A stretch of DNA of 64,000 nucleotides from CAWJMD01 sp963845675 (GTDB taxonomy: Bacteria > Actinomycetota > Actinomycetes > Actinomycetales > CAWJMD01), in contig CAWJSX010000005.1 of NCBI GenBank assembly GCA_963845675.1, forward strand, positions 62,001 through 126,000, in the 5' to 3' direction. The notes below the pieces were generated by a model. That model did no database searches. It saw only the letters and a program-made list of their open reading frames with translations, and was not told where the DNA came from. Positions 29,980 through 39,603 of this stretch are shown piece by piece. A program made the translations under genes and the position numbers. The stretch's first letter is position 1; every line of letters starts with the position of its first letter.

Positions 29980-30510
29980 ATGCCCGACCAGCCGCACCGA
30001 CCTGCGCCGCCCGGCGTCCGCCGGTCCGCGCGAGGGCCGGGCTCCGCGAGGCCCACGGCGCGCGCAGCACGCACGGTGGAGGAGACCTCCGCCGGCGGCA
30101 TCGTCGTCGACGTGGCGGACGGGGTCGCGCGGGCTGCCGTCATCGCCCGCCTGAACCGCGCGGGGCGCCTGGAGTGGTGCCTGCCCAAGGGCCATCTGGA
30201 GGGCGCCGAGACCCCGGAGCAGGCGGCCGTCCGTGAGATCGCCGAGGAGACCGGCATCGAGGGTCGCGTGCTGCGCAGCCTCGGGGCCATCGACTACTGG
30301 TTCGCCGTGGACGGGCGACGGATCCACAAGACGGTGCACCACTTCCTGCTCGAGGCGACCGGCGGGCACCTGACGATCGACGGCGACCCCGACGCGGAGG
30401 CGGTCGACGTCGCCTGGGTACCGGTGGACGAGCTCGCCACGCGGCTGTCCTTCGTCAACGAGCGCCGGATCGCGCGCACGGCCGGTGAGCTGCTGGCGGA
30501 CTCCGCATGA
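29980..30510 (+). CDS. NUDIX hydrolase (MutT4-like)
   Basis: 176 residues from the ATG at 29980. After a basic, Pro-rich start of about 40 residues comes ETSAGGIVVDV, then the Nudix box GHLEGAETPEQAAVREIAEETG with the metal-binding REIAEE. Position matches M. tuberculosis Rv3908 (mutT4), between pcnA and the DUF6049 gene. NUDIX enzymes hydrolyse nucleoside diphosphate derivatives; the substrate here is unknown. The TGA overlaps the ATG of the next gene (ATGA). Confidence 0.9.
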   Translation: MPDQPHRPAPPGVRRSARGPGSARPTARAARTVEETSAGGIVVDVADGVARAAVIARLNRAGRLEWCLPKGHLEGAETPEQAAVREIAEETGIEGRVLRSLGAIDYWFAVDGRRIHKTVHHFLLEATGGHLTIDGDPDAEAVDVAWVPVDELATRLSFVNERRIARTAGELLADSA

Positions 30511-32751
30511 CCCACCCGACCGGCTCCCGGACGAGCCGGCTGGTCGCCCTGGCGGCATGCGGACTGACCCTCCTGCTCGGGCCGGCCGCGTCGTCCGGCG
30601 CGACGGCGGCCCCGGGCGCGAGCCAGACGGTCGCCACGTCCTCCGCGGCACCGACGCCGTCGCCGGACGCGCCGGCCACGCCCCGGTTCGAGCTCACCGC
30701 CCTGACGCCGGCCGTGATGACGCCGTCAGCCACCCTCACCGTCACCGGGACCCTCCGGGCCGGAGCCGACGCCGCAGTACCCGCAGGCAGCATCGTGCAG
30801 GTGCGTCTGCAGCGCAGCCTGCTGTCCACCCGTGAGGCGGTCGAGGGGTGGGTCGACCCCACCAACGGGGCCGTCGGCTCCCTGCTCACCAGCCAGCGGC
30901 TGACCACCGACCTGCCGGCCGGGTCCGAGCTGCCGGTCACGTTCTCGGTGCCGGGGACGGCTCTGGGGCTGAGCGAGCGACCCGACGCCTGGGGACCGCG
31001 CGGCCTGACCGTCACCGTCCGGGACGGGTCGGAGACGGTGTACCTGGCCACGGCACGGACCCACCTGACGTGGTTCCCCGGGACGGACGTGCTGCGCCCT
31101 CCGCGCGTCAGCGTCGTCGTCCCGGTGACCGGTACCGGGCCGCAGCCGGGATCCGGTGTGACGGACGCCGGGCTGCTCACCGAGCTGACCCGGGACGGCG
31201 GCCGGCTCGACGCCGTGCTCCGGGCCGCCGACGTACCGGGCGTGACGATCGCCCTCGACCCCTCGGTGCTCACGGCAGGAACGACGGACGGGCCGGGGAC
31301 GCAGCCGGCGCCCTCGACCGGCACCGGCAGCGGCGACGGGGACCCCCTGGGCCCCGTCGAGCAGTGGCGCGAGCGCGTCCGCGAAGTCGCCGCCGACCAC
31401 GACGTCGTGATGCTCCCGTACGGGGATCCCGACCTGGCGGCCCTCGCCCACGCGGACCAGACCGAGATCGCTCGGCTCAGCGAGGAGCTCGGCCGGTCGA
31501 CCACCCAGCGCCTGCTCGGCGAGAACGCCCGCACCGACATCGCGTGGGTACCGGGAGGCGACGTCGACGCGGCGACCCTGGCACTGCTCTCGGACCTCGG
31601 ACGGCGTGCCGTCCTGCTCGACAGCACCTCCCAGCCACTGCTCGACCCTCCACGTGACACGGTCAGCGGCCACACCACGGTGGACGCGGGCCCGATCCCG
31701 GCCGACGGCCTGGTCGACGACGGCCCGCTCTCCGACGTGCTGGCCCAGGTCGGTCGGGAGGGTGACCCCGACGCCGGCGTGCGGGCCGTGGCGCGCCTGG
31801 TGGCCGAGACCGCGGCGATCGCGCTCGAGCAGCCCGGCGACGACCGGCACCTCCTCGTGACCGCCCCGCGCGACTGGGACCCGGACGCCGCCCAGGCGGT
31901 GGCTGCCGTCACGGCCCTGACCTCAAGCCCGTGGGTCGAGGTGGGCTCACTGCAGCAGATGCTCGACGCCCCGGCCGGCGACGACGAGCGGGCAGCGGTC
32001 GACCTGAGCGCCGATCAGCGCACGGCCGAGCTGCCCGCGGGCGCGCTGGCCACCGTCGGCACGAGCCTCGACGGCATCACCGAGCTGGCCGGGGCGCTCG
32101 ACGACCCGTCACTGCTGGTCGACGCGGCCCAGACCACCGCGGTGGCCCTGTCGTCGGTCTCGTGGCGGACCGACCTCGACGCCTGGCGACGGGCCGTGGA
32201 CGCCTTCGGGGCGCAGCTGACCGCCCTGCACGGGGCGGTCCGCGTCGTGCCGGGGAGCACCGTCACCCAGGTGTCCCGCAACGTCGAGCTGCCGGTCACG
32301 GTCGAGAACTCGCTCGACCAGCCGGTGACCGTGGTCGTCGACGTCCAGCCGGAGTCGAACCGGCTGGTCGTCGACCCGTCAGATCACCGCGACGTTGCCG
32401 GCCCGGGACCTGACCACCGTCCGCGTGCCGGTCCGCGGCGTCGGCAACGGCGACACCTCCGTCCGGATCCGGCTGCTGACCGCCGACGGCGTCGTGCTCG
32501 GTGAGCCGGTCCGCACGCGTGTGCTGGTGCGCGCCGACTGGGAGACGCGTGGCACCTTCATGCTGGCCGGTGGCGCGGCACTCGTCCTGATCGTGGGCCT
32601 GGTGCGGACCTTCCGTCGTGGTCCGCGGCGCCGCGGACGCGACCCGCTCCGCCCCGGGAGCACGACGTCCACCCCGGATCCGGGGACGACACCGACGACC
32701 ACCACCGACCAGACAGGCCGGCACGTGACGACACCCGGGCAGGAGGAGCAC
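30507..32751 (+). pseudogene. DUF6049-family secreted/membrane protein, +1 frameshift near 32381
   Basis: The ATG at 30507 opens a signal peptide (LVALAACGLTLLLGPAASSG). A large extracytoplasmic domain of about 600 residues follows, ending in frame at VVVDVQPESNRLVVDPS. From about 32384 the +1 frame continues the expected C-terminus: ITATLPARDLTTVRVPVRGVGNGD, then a membrane helix (FMLAGGAALVLIVGLV) and a basic tail. One extra base near 32380-32383 explains the break. The position matches Rv3909 between mutT4 and mviN. With the repair no stop codon occurs before the murJ start, so the end given here is simply the base before murJ. Confidence 0.8.
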
Positions 32752-34407
32752 GTGAGCGAGGACGAGCCGGTGGGCGACGGCGGGCTGCTGCGGTCCAGCG
32801 CCGTGATGGCCGCGGGCACCGCGGTGTCGCGGGTGCTGGGGTTCGGCCGGACGATCGTGCTGATCGCCGCCCTCGGGGCCACGACGACGGCCGCGAACAC
32901 GTTCGACGTCGCCAACAAGATCCCGAACGTCCTCTACATGCTGCTGGCCGGCGGCGTCCTCAACGCCGTGCTCGTGCCCCAGATCGTCCGCGCGTCCAAG
33001 GCACCGGACCGCGGGGAGGACTTCGTCAACCGCCTGGTGACGCTGTCGCTGGTGCTGCTCGCGGGCGTCACGGTCCTGCTGACCGCGGCGGCGCCGCTGC
33101 TCGTGCTGCTGTACGCGCCCACCCAGCGCGACGACTGGCTCTGGCTTGCCACCGCGTTCGCGTTCTGGTGCGTGCCGCAGGTGTTCTTCTACGGCCTGTA
33201 CACGGTGCTCGGCCAGGTGCTCAACGCCCGCGGACGGTTCGGCGCCTACATGTGGGCGCCGGTGCTCAACAACGTCGTCGCGATCGTCTGCCTCCTGGCC
33301 TTCCTGGGCCTGTACGGCACGGGGAAGGACGGCCAGCACGCCATCGCCGACTGGTCACCGGGAATGATCGCGCTGGTCGCCGGCTCCGCGACCCTCGGCG
33401 TGACGACCCAGGCGCTCGTGCTGATCTGGCCCCTGCGCCGGGCCGGGTTCCGGTTCACACCGGCGTGGGGCTTCCGGGGGGTCGGGCTGGGCAGCGCCCG
33501 CCGCGTGGCCGGGTGGACGTTCGCCGCCGTCCTCGTGGGCCAGCTCGGCCTGCTGGTGACGACGATCGTGGCGACGACCGCCGAGGAGCGCGTGCGGGGC
33601 ACGGCCGAGGCCGCCGGCACCCCCGGGATCGCCACGTACAGCTACGCCTTCCTGCTGTTCATGCTGCCCCACTCGCTCGTGGCGGTCTCCCTGGTCACCG
33701 CCCTGTTCACGCGGATGAGCCGCGCCGCCGGCGACGACGACTGGGCGACGGTGCGGGACGACCTGTCGCTCGGGCTGCGCACGGTCGGGGTCTTCTCGGT
33801 GCTCGCGACGATCGGACTGGTGGTGCTGTCGACGCCGGTCGGCATCGCGATGGTGGGCGACGAGGTGCAGGGCCGCGCCCTCGGCTCCGTGGTCGCCGCC
33901 ATGTCGCTGGGCCTCACCGCCTTCAGCGCCACCTACCTCTTCCAGCGCGTGTACTACGCCTACGAGGACGCACGGTCCCCGTTCCTCGTGCAGGTGCCGA
34001 CGATCGCGGTGGTCGTCGTGGCCGACGTGCTGTCCCTGCTCCTCCTGCCGCCTCGTTTCGTCGTGGTCGGCGTCGGGGCCGGCATGAGCCTGTCCGCCCT
34101 GGTGTCGGTCGGGCTCGCGGCCTGGTGGCTGCGCCGCACCCACGGCGACCTGGACGGTGCGCGCGTGGTGCGGACCCACGTGCGCCTCGTGACCGCCGGG
34201 GCCCTGACGGCCGTGGCCGGGGTGCTCGTCGTCGTCGCCATGCGGGACGTCACCGAGTCCGGACGCCTCGGGGCCCTGCTCACGTGCGCGGCGGGCGGAG
34301 CCGCCATGGCCACGGTCTACCTGGTCGGCCTGCGACTGCTGCACGTGCGGGAGCTGCGGTTCCTGACCGACCGACTGGGTCGGGTCGGTCGCCTGATCGG
34401 CGGCTGA
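32752..34407 (+). CDS. murJ: Lipid II flippase MurJ
   Basis: 551 residues from a GTG at 32752, preceded by AGGAGG five bases upstream. The protein has about fourteen helices. The N-terminal MATE/MVF-like start reads GLLRSSAVMAAGTAVSRVLGFGRTIVLIAALG and NTFDVANKIPNVLYMLLAGGVLNAVLVPQIV, diagnostic for MurJ/MviN. It flips lipid II across the membrane. In M. tuberculosis the same polypeptide continues into a pseudokinase; here that part is a separate gene at 35009. An in-frame GTG at 32725, which overlaps a TGA, is an alternative start. The frame is open upstream into the DUF6049 tail. Confidence 0.93.
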   Translation: MSEDEPVGDGGLLRSSAVMAAGTAVSRVLGFGRTIVLIAALGATTTAANTFDVANKIPNVLYMLLAGGVLNAVLVPQIVRASKAPDRGEDFVNRLVTLSLVLLAGVTVLLTAAAPLLVLLYAPTQRDDWLWLATAFAFWCVPQVFFYGLYTVLGQVLNARGRFGAYMWAPVLNNVVAIVCLLAFLGLYGTGKDGQHAIADWSPGMIALVAGSATLGVTTQALVLIWPLRRAGFRFTPAWGFRGVGLGSARRVAGWTFAAVLVGQLGLLVTTIVATTAEERVRGTAEAAGTPGIATYSYAFLLFMLPHSLVAVSLVTALFTRMSRAAGDDDWATVRDDLSLGLRTVGVFSVLATIGLVVLSTPVGIAMVGDEVQGRALGSVVAAMSLGLTAFSATYLFQRVYYAYEDARSPFLVQVPTIAVVVVADVLSLLLLPPRFVVVGVGAGMSLSALVSVGLAAWWLRRTHGDLDGARVVRTHVRLVTAGALTAVAGVLVVVAMRDVTESGRLGALLTCAAGGAAMATVYLVGLRLLHVRELRFLTDRLGRVGRLIGG

Positions 34408-34480
34408 GGCCTTCCTCGAGGACCCTCGAGTGACGTCGACGTGTGCTCAAGGTGGGTGAGGCACACGCCGATGAGGCAGC

Positions 34481-34922
34481 GTGCCCCTCCTGTCAGCCCG
34501 TCGCTGCTCCGCCCGCGCGTCGGCGCCGCGCGACCGTGAGCGCGGCGACATCATCTCGGGTTGGCTGATCAAGCTCACCGTCACGCTCGCCGCCGTCGGA
34601 CTCGTCGCCTACGACGGCCTCAGCCTGCTCACCACCGAGATCGGCCTCGCCGACCAGGCCGCCGGCTCCGCCCGAGCCGCCGTCGACGCCGTCGAGCGGG
34701 GCGGCGGCGAGTACCGACGGGCCTACCCGGCCGCGGAGTCGACCGCGCCGGGAGCAGAACGTCTCCAACGTCGTGGAGCCCACCGACGTGCTCGTCCACC
34801 GCGACGGCAGCGTCACCGTCACGGTCCACCGCACCGCCGTGACGCTGCTGCTGCACCGCATCGGGCCGCTCGTGCCCTGGACCGAGCGCGCCGCCACCAC
34901 CACGACGCACCCGCCGCGCTGA
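34481..34922 (+). pseudogene. Small single-pass membrane protein, +1 frameshift near 34750
   Basis: The frame from the GTG at 34481 encodes a basic start, then a membrane segment (IISGWLIKLTVTLAAVGLVAYDGLSLL) and a helical stretch to YPAAESTA. After that it turns into Arg/His-rich nonsense. The +1 frame continues sensibly as EQNVSNVVEPTDVLVHRDGS and VTVTVHRTAVTLLLHRIGPL to a TGA at 34920. Removing one G from GGG at 34750-34752 gives a protein of about 146 residues. I do not recognise a named family. It lies between murJ and the pseudokinase gene. Confidence 0.65.
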
Positions 34923-35008
34923 GGTGCCCCCTGCCGTTCTGAGCGGCGGACTCGCGTGACGCACCTAGGATGTGCCGCACGCAACCACGGGAGAGGCGGG
35001 CACACAGG

Positions 35009-36832
35009 GTGGAAGGCGTTGGGCACGGGACGGAGCTCGCCGAGCGCTACCGCCTCGAGGAGCGGCTCCTGACCACCTCGACCTGGCAGTTCTGGCGTGC
35101 CGTCGACACCACCCTCGAGCGGTCCGTCGGCCTGATGGTGCTCGATCCGTCGACCGCCGAGGACGCCCTGGACGCCGCGCGCCGGTCCGCGCTGGTCGAG
35201 GACCCCCGCCTGCTGCGCGTGCTCGACGCCGGTGGCGAGGACGTGCACGGACACCCCGCCTCCTACATCGTCTGCGAGTACGTCGACGGGCTCTCGATGG
35301 AGACCCTCCTCCTGCAGGCCGGCACGCTCGGGGCCGACACGGTGCGAGCGATGGTCGGCGAGACGGCGCAGGCCCTCGCCCACGCCGCGGAGAACGGCCT
35401 GCACCACGGCCGGCTGCGCCCCTCCAGCGTGCTGCGCACGTCCGACGGGTCGGTCAAGGTCGCCGGCCTGGCCATCGAGTCGGCCGCGGAGGGCACGGTC
35501 CCGTCCGACGCCGACGCCCGCGCGGACGCCCGCGCGCTGGTCGCCCTCGTCTACGCCGGCCTGACCGGACGCTGGCCCCTCGCCGAGGACCAGCCCACCG
35601 CCTCAGGTCTCGAGCCGGCGCCCGTCGTCTCCGGCGTCCCCGTCCCCCCCGCAGACCTGGTCTCCGGCGTACCCAACGACCTCGACACGCTCTGCTCCGT
35701 CACGTTCGGGCCGCACGACGACGGACCCCGCACGCCGGCCGAGGTGGCGGAGGAGCTGCGTCCGTGGGCCGGGCAGGGTGGTGGACTCCCCGCAGCGGGG
35801 ACGCCCGGGGGCCACGACCAGGACGACGCGCGCTCCACCGCGCGGGCGATGCGACCCCCGGCGCGGTTCCCGGTCCGGCTCGGTGCGGGTGCCGCGTCGG
35901 TGGGTGCTGCCCACGCGGCCGACGCCACGCCGGCGGACGTCACGCCTGAAGTCGCCGCGCAGGCGGCCGGCGGTGGGTCGACCGAGCGGTTCGACCCCTT
36001 CCGCGACGACGAGACCCACGATCCGGCGGCCAGCACCGACACCGACGCGACGGGGCCGACGGGGGCGGCGGGCGCGGCGGGCACGGCGGGCGCGGTGACG
36101 ACGCCCGAACCGTTCGACCAGGAGGCGACCAGCGGTCGGGACGACCTCGACGACGACCAGGACGAGGACCCCTTCGCCGAGCGCGAGACGGTCCTCGCGG
36201 AGCGCGGCCCCCGGCGCGACCCTCGGCTCGTCGCCGGCCTGGTCGCGGGGGCCGTCGCCCTCGTCGTGCTGCTGTGGCTCGCGATCGGTGCCCTCACGGG
36301 CGACGACGGCCAGCAGGTGGCCGACCCGACGACGGAGCCGACAGCGACGGGCGAGACGAGCGCACCCCCGTCGGGCGAGCCGGCCGCGACGACGCCGCCG
36401 GCAGCGACCATCCAGCTCGCGGGCGCCGCGGCCCTCGACCCGGGCGGCGACGGCAGTGAGAACGACGAGACGGCCGCGAGCGCGATCGACACCGACCCGT
36501 CGACGTTCTGGCGCTCCGAGACCTACAACAACGCGGCGTTCGGCGGGCTCAAGGACGGCCTGGGGATGGCCGTCACCCTCAGCGAGCCGACGACCGTCTC
36601 CGGCGCCACGCTGGTGGTGAACGGGACGGGTGGCACCGTGGAGCTGCGCACCGCCCCCGGTCCGGACTTCGAGGGATCGACGGTCGTGGCCAGCGCGCCC
36701 GTGACCGACGAGCCCGTCGAGCTCACCCTCGAGGCCCCCGTCGAGACCCAGTACCTGGTGGTGTGGTTCACCGAGCTGCCCGAGGTCGGTGGCGAGTTCC
36801 GCATCGAGCTCGCGCAGGTCGACGTCCGGTGA
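35009..36832 (+). CDS. MviN-type pseudokinase with C-terminal extracellular domain
   Basis: 607 residues from a GTG at 35009. The N-terminal kinase-like domain (about 10-255) begins LAERYRLEERLLTTSTWQFWRAVDTTLERSVGLMVL. It lacks the key residues: no lysine at the VAIK position, HGRLRPSSVL in place of HRDLKPxN, and VAGLAI in place of DFG. An acidic linker follows, then one membrane helix (about 406-430), a Thr/Pro spacer and an outer beta domain with STFWRSETYNN and discoidin-like features. This matches the second half of M. tuberculosis MviN (Rv3910), whose pseudokinase binds FhaA after phosphorylation. Here it is encoded apart from murJ. Its TGA overlaps the sigM GTG. Confidence 0.85.
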   Translation: MEGVGHGTELAERYRLEERLLTTSTWQFWRAVDTTLERSVGLMVLDPSTAEDALDAARRSALVEDPRLLRVLDAGGEDVHGHPASYIVCEYVDGLSMETLLLQAGTLGADTVRAMVGETAQALAHAAENGLHHGRLRPSSVLRTSDGSVKVAGLAIESAAEGTVPSDADARADARALVALVYAGLTGRWPLAEDQPTASGLEPAPVVSGVPVPPADLVSGVPNDLDTLCSVTFGPHDDGPRTPAEVAEELRPWAGQGGGLPAAGTPGGHDQDDARSTARAMRPPARFPVRLGAGAASVGAAHAADATPADVTPEVAAQAAGGGSTERFDPFRDDETHDPAASTDTDATGPTGAAGAAGTAGAVTTPEPFDQEATSGRDDLDDDQDEDPFAERETVLAERGPRRDPRLVAGLVAGAVALVVLLWLAIGALTGDDGQQVADPTTEPTATGETSAPPSGEPAATTPPAATIQLAGAAALDPGGDGSENDETAASAIDTDPSTFWRSETYNNAAFGGLKDGLGMAVTLSEPTTVSGATLVVNGTGGTVELRTAPGPDFEGSTVVASAPVTDEPVELTLEAPVETQYLVVWFTELPEVGGEFRIELAQVDVR

Positions 36833-37506
36833 CCCCGGACGCCGCCACACCGGGACCCGGACCCCAGCAGCCCACGGACCGGGAGCTGATGGCGGCACAC
36901 GTCTCCGGGGACCCGGACGCGTTCTCCGAGATCGTCCGGCGCCACCAGGGCCGGCTGTGGGCGGTCGCCGTCCGCACCCTCCGCGACCCCGAGGAGGCCG
37001 CCGATGCGCTCCAGGACGGACTGGTCTCCGCGTACCGCAACGCGGCGTCCTACCGCGGCGACGCGGCCGTCACCACGTGGCTGCACCGGGTCGTCGTGAA
37101 TGCCTGCCTCGACCGGGTGCGACGTCAGAAGGCCCGCCCGGCGGTTCCCCTGCCGGAGCACGACGTCCCGCAGCGAGGGGACGCGCACGCCCAGACCGAG
37201 GCGCGGCTGGACATCGGGGCAGCCCTCGCGCGGCTGCCGGAGCACCAGCGCCTCGCCGTCGTGCTGGTGCACCTCCAGGACCTGCCCGTCGCCGAGGCCG
37301 CCGAGGTGCTCGGGGTCGCGGAGGGGACGGTGAAGTCGCGTCTCTCCCGCGGACGAGCCGCACTCGCCGAGCTGCTCGGCGCGACCGACGGGACGGACGG
37401 CGGGAACCACGACGGGCTCGCAGACGTCCGACCTGATGACCCGACCACAAGACCCGGCCCACGGAGCCGGAGCCAGCACCCGACCACGCACGGAGATCCG
37501 ACGTGA
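36829..37506 (+). CDS. sigM: ECF sigma factor SigM
   Basis: 225 residues from a GTG at 36829 overlapping the pseudokinase stop (GTGA). Sigma region 2 contains HQGRLWAVAVRTLRDPEEAADALQDGLVSAYR and YRGDAAVTTWLHRVVVNACLDRVRR. Region 4 contains LPVAEAAEVLGVAEGTVKSRLSRGRAAL. Order and similarity match M. tuberculosis sigM (Rv3911), followed by its anti-sigma factor and thioredoxin genes. SigM is an envelope-stress type ECF factor. The anti-sigma gene overlaps by four bases, so balanced expression is expected. Confidence 0.92.
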   Translation: MTPDAATPGPGPQQPTDRELMAAHVSGDPDAFSEIVRRHQGRLWAVAVRTLRDPEEAADALQDGLVSAYRNAASYRGDAAVTTWLHRVVVNACLDRVRRQKARPAVPLPEHDVPQRGDAHAQTEARLDIGAALARLPEHQRLAVVLVHLQDLPVAEAAEVLGVAEGTVKSRLSRGRAALAELLGATDGTDGGNHDGLADVRPDDPTTRPGPRSRSQHPTTHGDPT

Positions 37507-38440
37507 GCACACCAGCCGGCGCGCACCCCTCAGCGGAGGAGGTCGACGCCCTGCTCGACGGCGACGGCACCGGGGGCGACCCGTCGGTCTCCGAGCACGT
37601 GCTCGGGTGCCCGACCTGCCTCGAGGTCCGGGCGGCGTTGTCGCGGGTGCGGGACCTGCTGCACGACGAGGCGCTGCGCGTCCCCGACCCACCCGCCGGC
37701 CTCGACGCCCGGATCGCCACCGCCCTCGCCGGCGCCGGCCCGGTGCTCCGTGCCGCATCCGACGCGTCCCAGGCGTCGGCCCAGGAGCCGGACCGGCCGG
37801 ACGCGGCGCCGGGTGGCGACGTCGTCCCCCTCGACTCCCGACGCCGCCGTGCCCCCCGCTGGCTCGGCGCCGCCGCCGGCGTCGCGGTGCTGGGTGGGGT
37901 CGCGCTCGTCACCGCACAGCTCTTCGGGGGCTCGACCGGTGTGGACGCGACCACGGCCGGCGGGGCGGCCGACGAGTCCGCGGCCGAGTCCGCGGCCGAG
38001 TCCCCGGCTCGCTCGCGGAAGCCCGCTCCGGCCTGGATGCCCTGGCGACCGGACGTGACTACTCCCCGATCACGCTGGCCGACCAGGTGGACGACCTGCT
38101 GGCCGACGCGCAGTCGGCGCCGGCCGAGTCCGGCCCGTCCGTGATGTCGGCCCCGCCGGGTCGGGACAGCGACGGCGCCGAGGAGGACACCCAGGGTCAG
38201 TCGGGCTCCGGCGCCGACCTGGGACCCCTGAGCACGCCCGCGGGGGTCGGTGGCTGCCTGGAGGCGCTCGGCGCGCAGGGCGAGGTCCCCCTCGCCGTCG
38301 ACCTGGCGACGTACCAGGGCGAACCCGCGGCGGTCATCGTGCTCCCGTCGGACCGGGAGGGCGTCGACGTGTGGGTGGTCACCCGCACGTGCGCCCCGGG
38401 TGACGACGGGCTCCAGCAGTTCACCCACCTCGACCCGTGA
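37503..38440 (+). pseudogene. Anti-SigM factor (RsmA-like), -1 frameshift near 38006
   Basis: The GTG at 37503 overlaps the sigM stop. The N-terminal domain holds the zinc-type anti-sigma motif HVLGCPTC (His-x3-Cys-x2-Cys) at about 36-43, then a membrane helix (LGAAAGVAVLGGVALVTAQLF, about 121-141). After ESAAESP the frame is lost. The outer domain continues in another frame as GSLAEARSGLDALATGRDYS and on to CAPGDDGLQQFTHLDP. Adding one G at about 38006 restores a protein of about 312 residues. The equivalent in M. tuberculosis is Rv3912. If real, the break would leave the cytoplasmic and membrane parts but lose the sensor domain. Confidence 0.85.
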
Positions 38441-38564
38441 GGACGGGGGCGGCCCCGACCCGACGCCGGACCCCGCGGGAACACCGCACCCGTACCATCG
38501 GTTGACGACATCGCAGGCCGCTGACCGCGGTACCCGATCACCACTGACAGGCAGGCAGCCCAGC

Positions 38565-39545
38565 GTGAGCACAGAGAACGACGACGTCCGCAACGTGATC
38601 ATCGTGGGCTCCGGCCCGGCCGGGTACACCGCGGCGCTCTACGCGGCCCGCGCGAACCTCAGCCCTCTCGTGATCGCGGGCGAGGTCACCTCCGGCGGCG
38701 CCCTGATGAACACGACCGAGGTCGAGAACTACCCGGGCTTCCCGCAGGGGCTGATGGGCCCTGAGCTGATGGAGGCCATGCAGGCGCAGGCCGAGCGGTT
38801 CGGCGCCCAGGTCGAGTTCGCCGACGCGGTGGAGCTGGACCTCGCCGGCCCGGTCAAGACGGTCGTCACCGGTCGGGGCGAGACCTACCGGGCGCGCACC
38901 CTGATCCTGGCGACAGGGTCGGCCTACCGCGAGATCGGCCTGGAGAACGAGAAGCGCCTCTCCGGCTACGGCGTCTCCTGGTGCGCGACGTGCGACGGGT
39001 TCTTCTTCAAGGACCAGGACATCGCCGTGGTCGGCGGTGGTGACTCCGCGATCGAGGAGGCCACCTTCCTGACCCGCTTCGCCCGGTCCGTCACGCTCGT
39101 GCACCGCCGGGACGAGCTGCGGGCGTCCAAGATCATGCAGGACCGCGCCTTCAACGACCCGAAGATCTCCTTCGCCTGGAACAGCGAGGTCGTGGACGTG
39201 CTCGGTGACACCAAGGTCAGCGGCATCCGCCTGCGCGACACCGTGACCGGCGACGAGCGCGAGCTGCCCGTCACCGGGATGTTCGTCGCGATCGGGCACG
39301 ACCCCCGCGTCGAGCTCTTCAAGGGACAGATCGACCTGACCCCCCAGGGCTTCGCCGCGGTCGGGGGCCGCTCGTCGCGCACCTCGCTCCCGGGGGTCTT
39401 CGCCTGCGGCGACGTCGTGGACCACGAGTACATGCAGGCCGTGACGGCCGCCGGCTCCGGCTGCGTGGCCGCGCTCGACGCCGAGCGCTTCCTGGCCGCA
39501 CTCGAGGACGCTCCGGTCGAGCAGACCGTCGGCGCCTCCGCCTAG
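38565..39545 (+). CDS. trxB: Thioredoxin-disulfide reductase
   Basis: 326 residues from a GTG at 38565. The FAD loop GSGPAGYTAALYAARA, the redox pair in WCATCDGFF, the NADPH loop GGGDSAIEEA and the C-terminal GVFACGDVVDHEYMQA are all intact. It reduces thioredoxin with NADPH. It precedes trxA by 58 nt and follows the SigM/anti-SigM pair, matching Rv3913-Rv3914. Thiol stress control by SigM is plausible but not visible from the sequence alone. Confidence 0.97.
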   Translation: MSTENDDVRNVIIVGSGPAGYTAALYAARANLSPLVIAGEVTSGGALMNTTEVENYPGFPQGLMGPELMEAMQAQAERFGAQVEFADAVELDLAGPVKTVVTGRGETYRARTLILATGSAYREIGLENEKRLSGYGVSWCATCDGFFFKDQDIAVVGGGDSAIEEATFLTRFARSVTLVHRRDELRASKIMQDRAFNDPKISFAWNSEVVDVLGDTKVSGIRLRDTVTGDERELPVTGMFVAIGHDPRVELFKGQIDLTPQGFAAVGGRSSRTSLPGVFACGDVVDHEYMQAVTAAGSGCVAALDAERFLAALEDAPVEQTVGASA

Positions 39546-39603
39546 GCTCCACGCACGTCACGACGCACGACATCCCACACACCGACCGAGAGGAACCAGC
39601 TCG

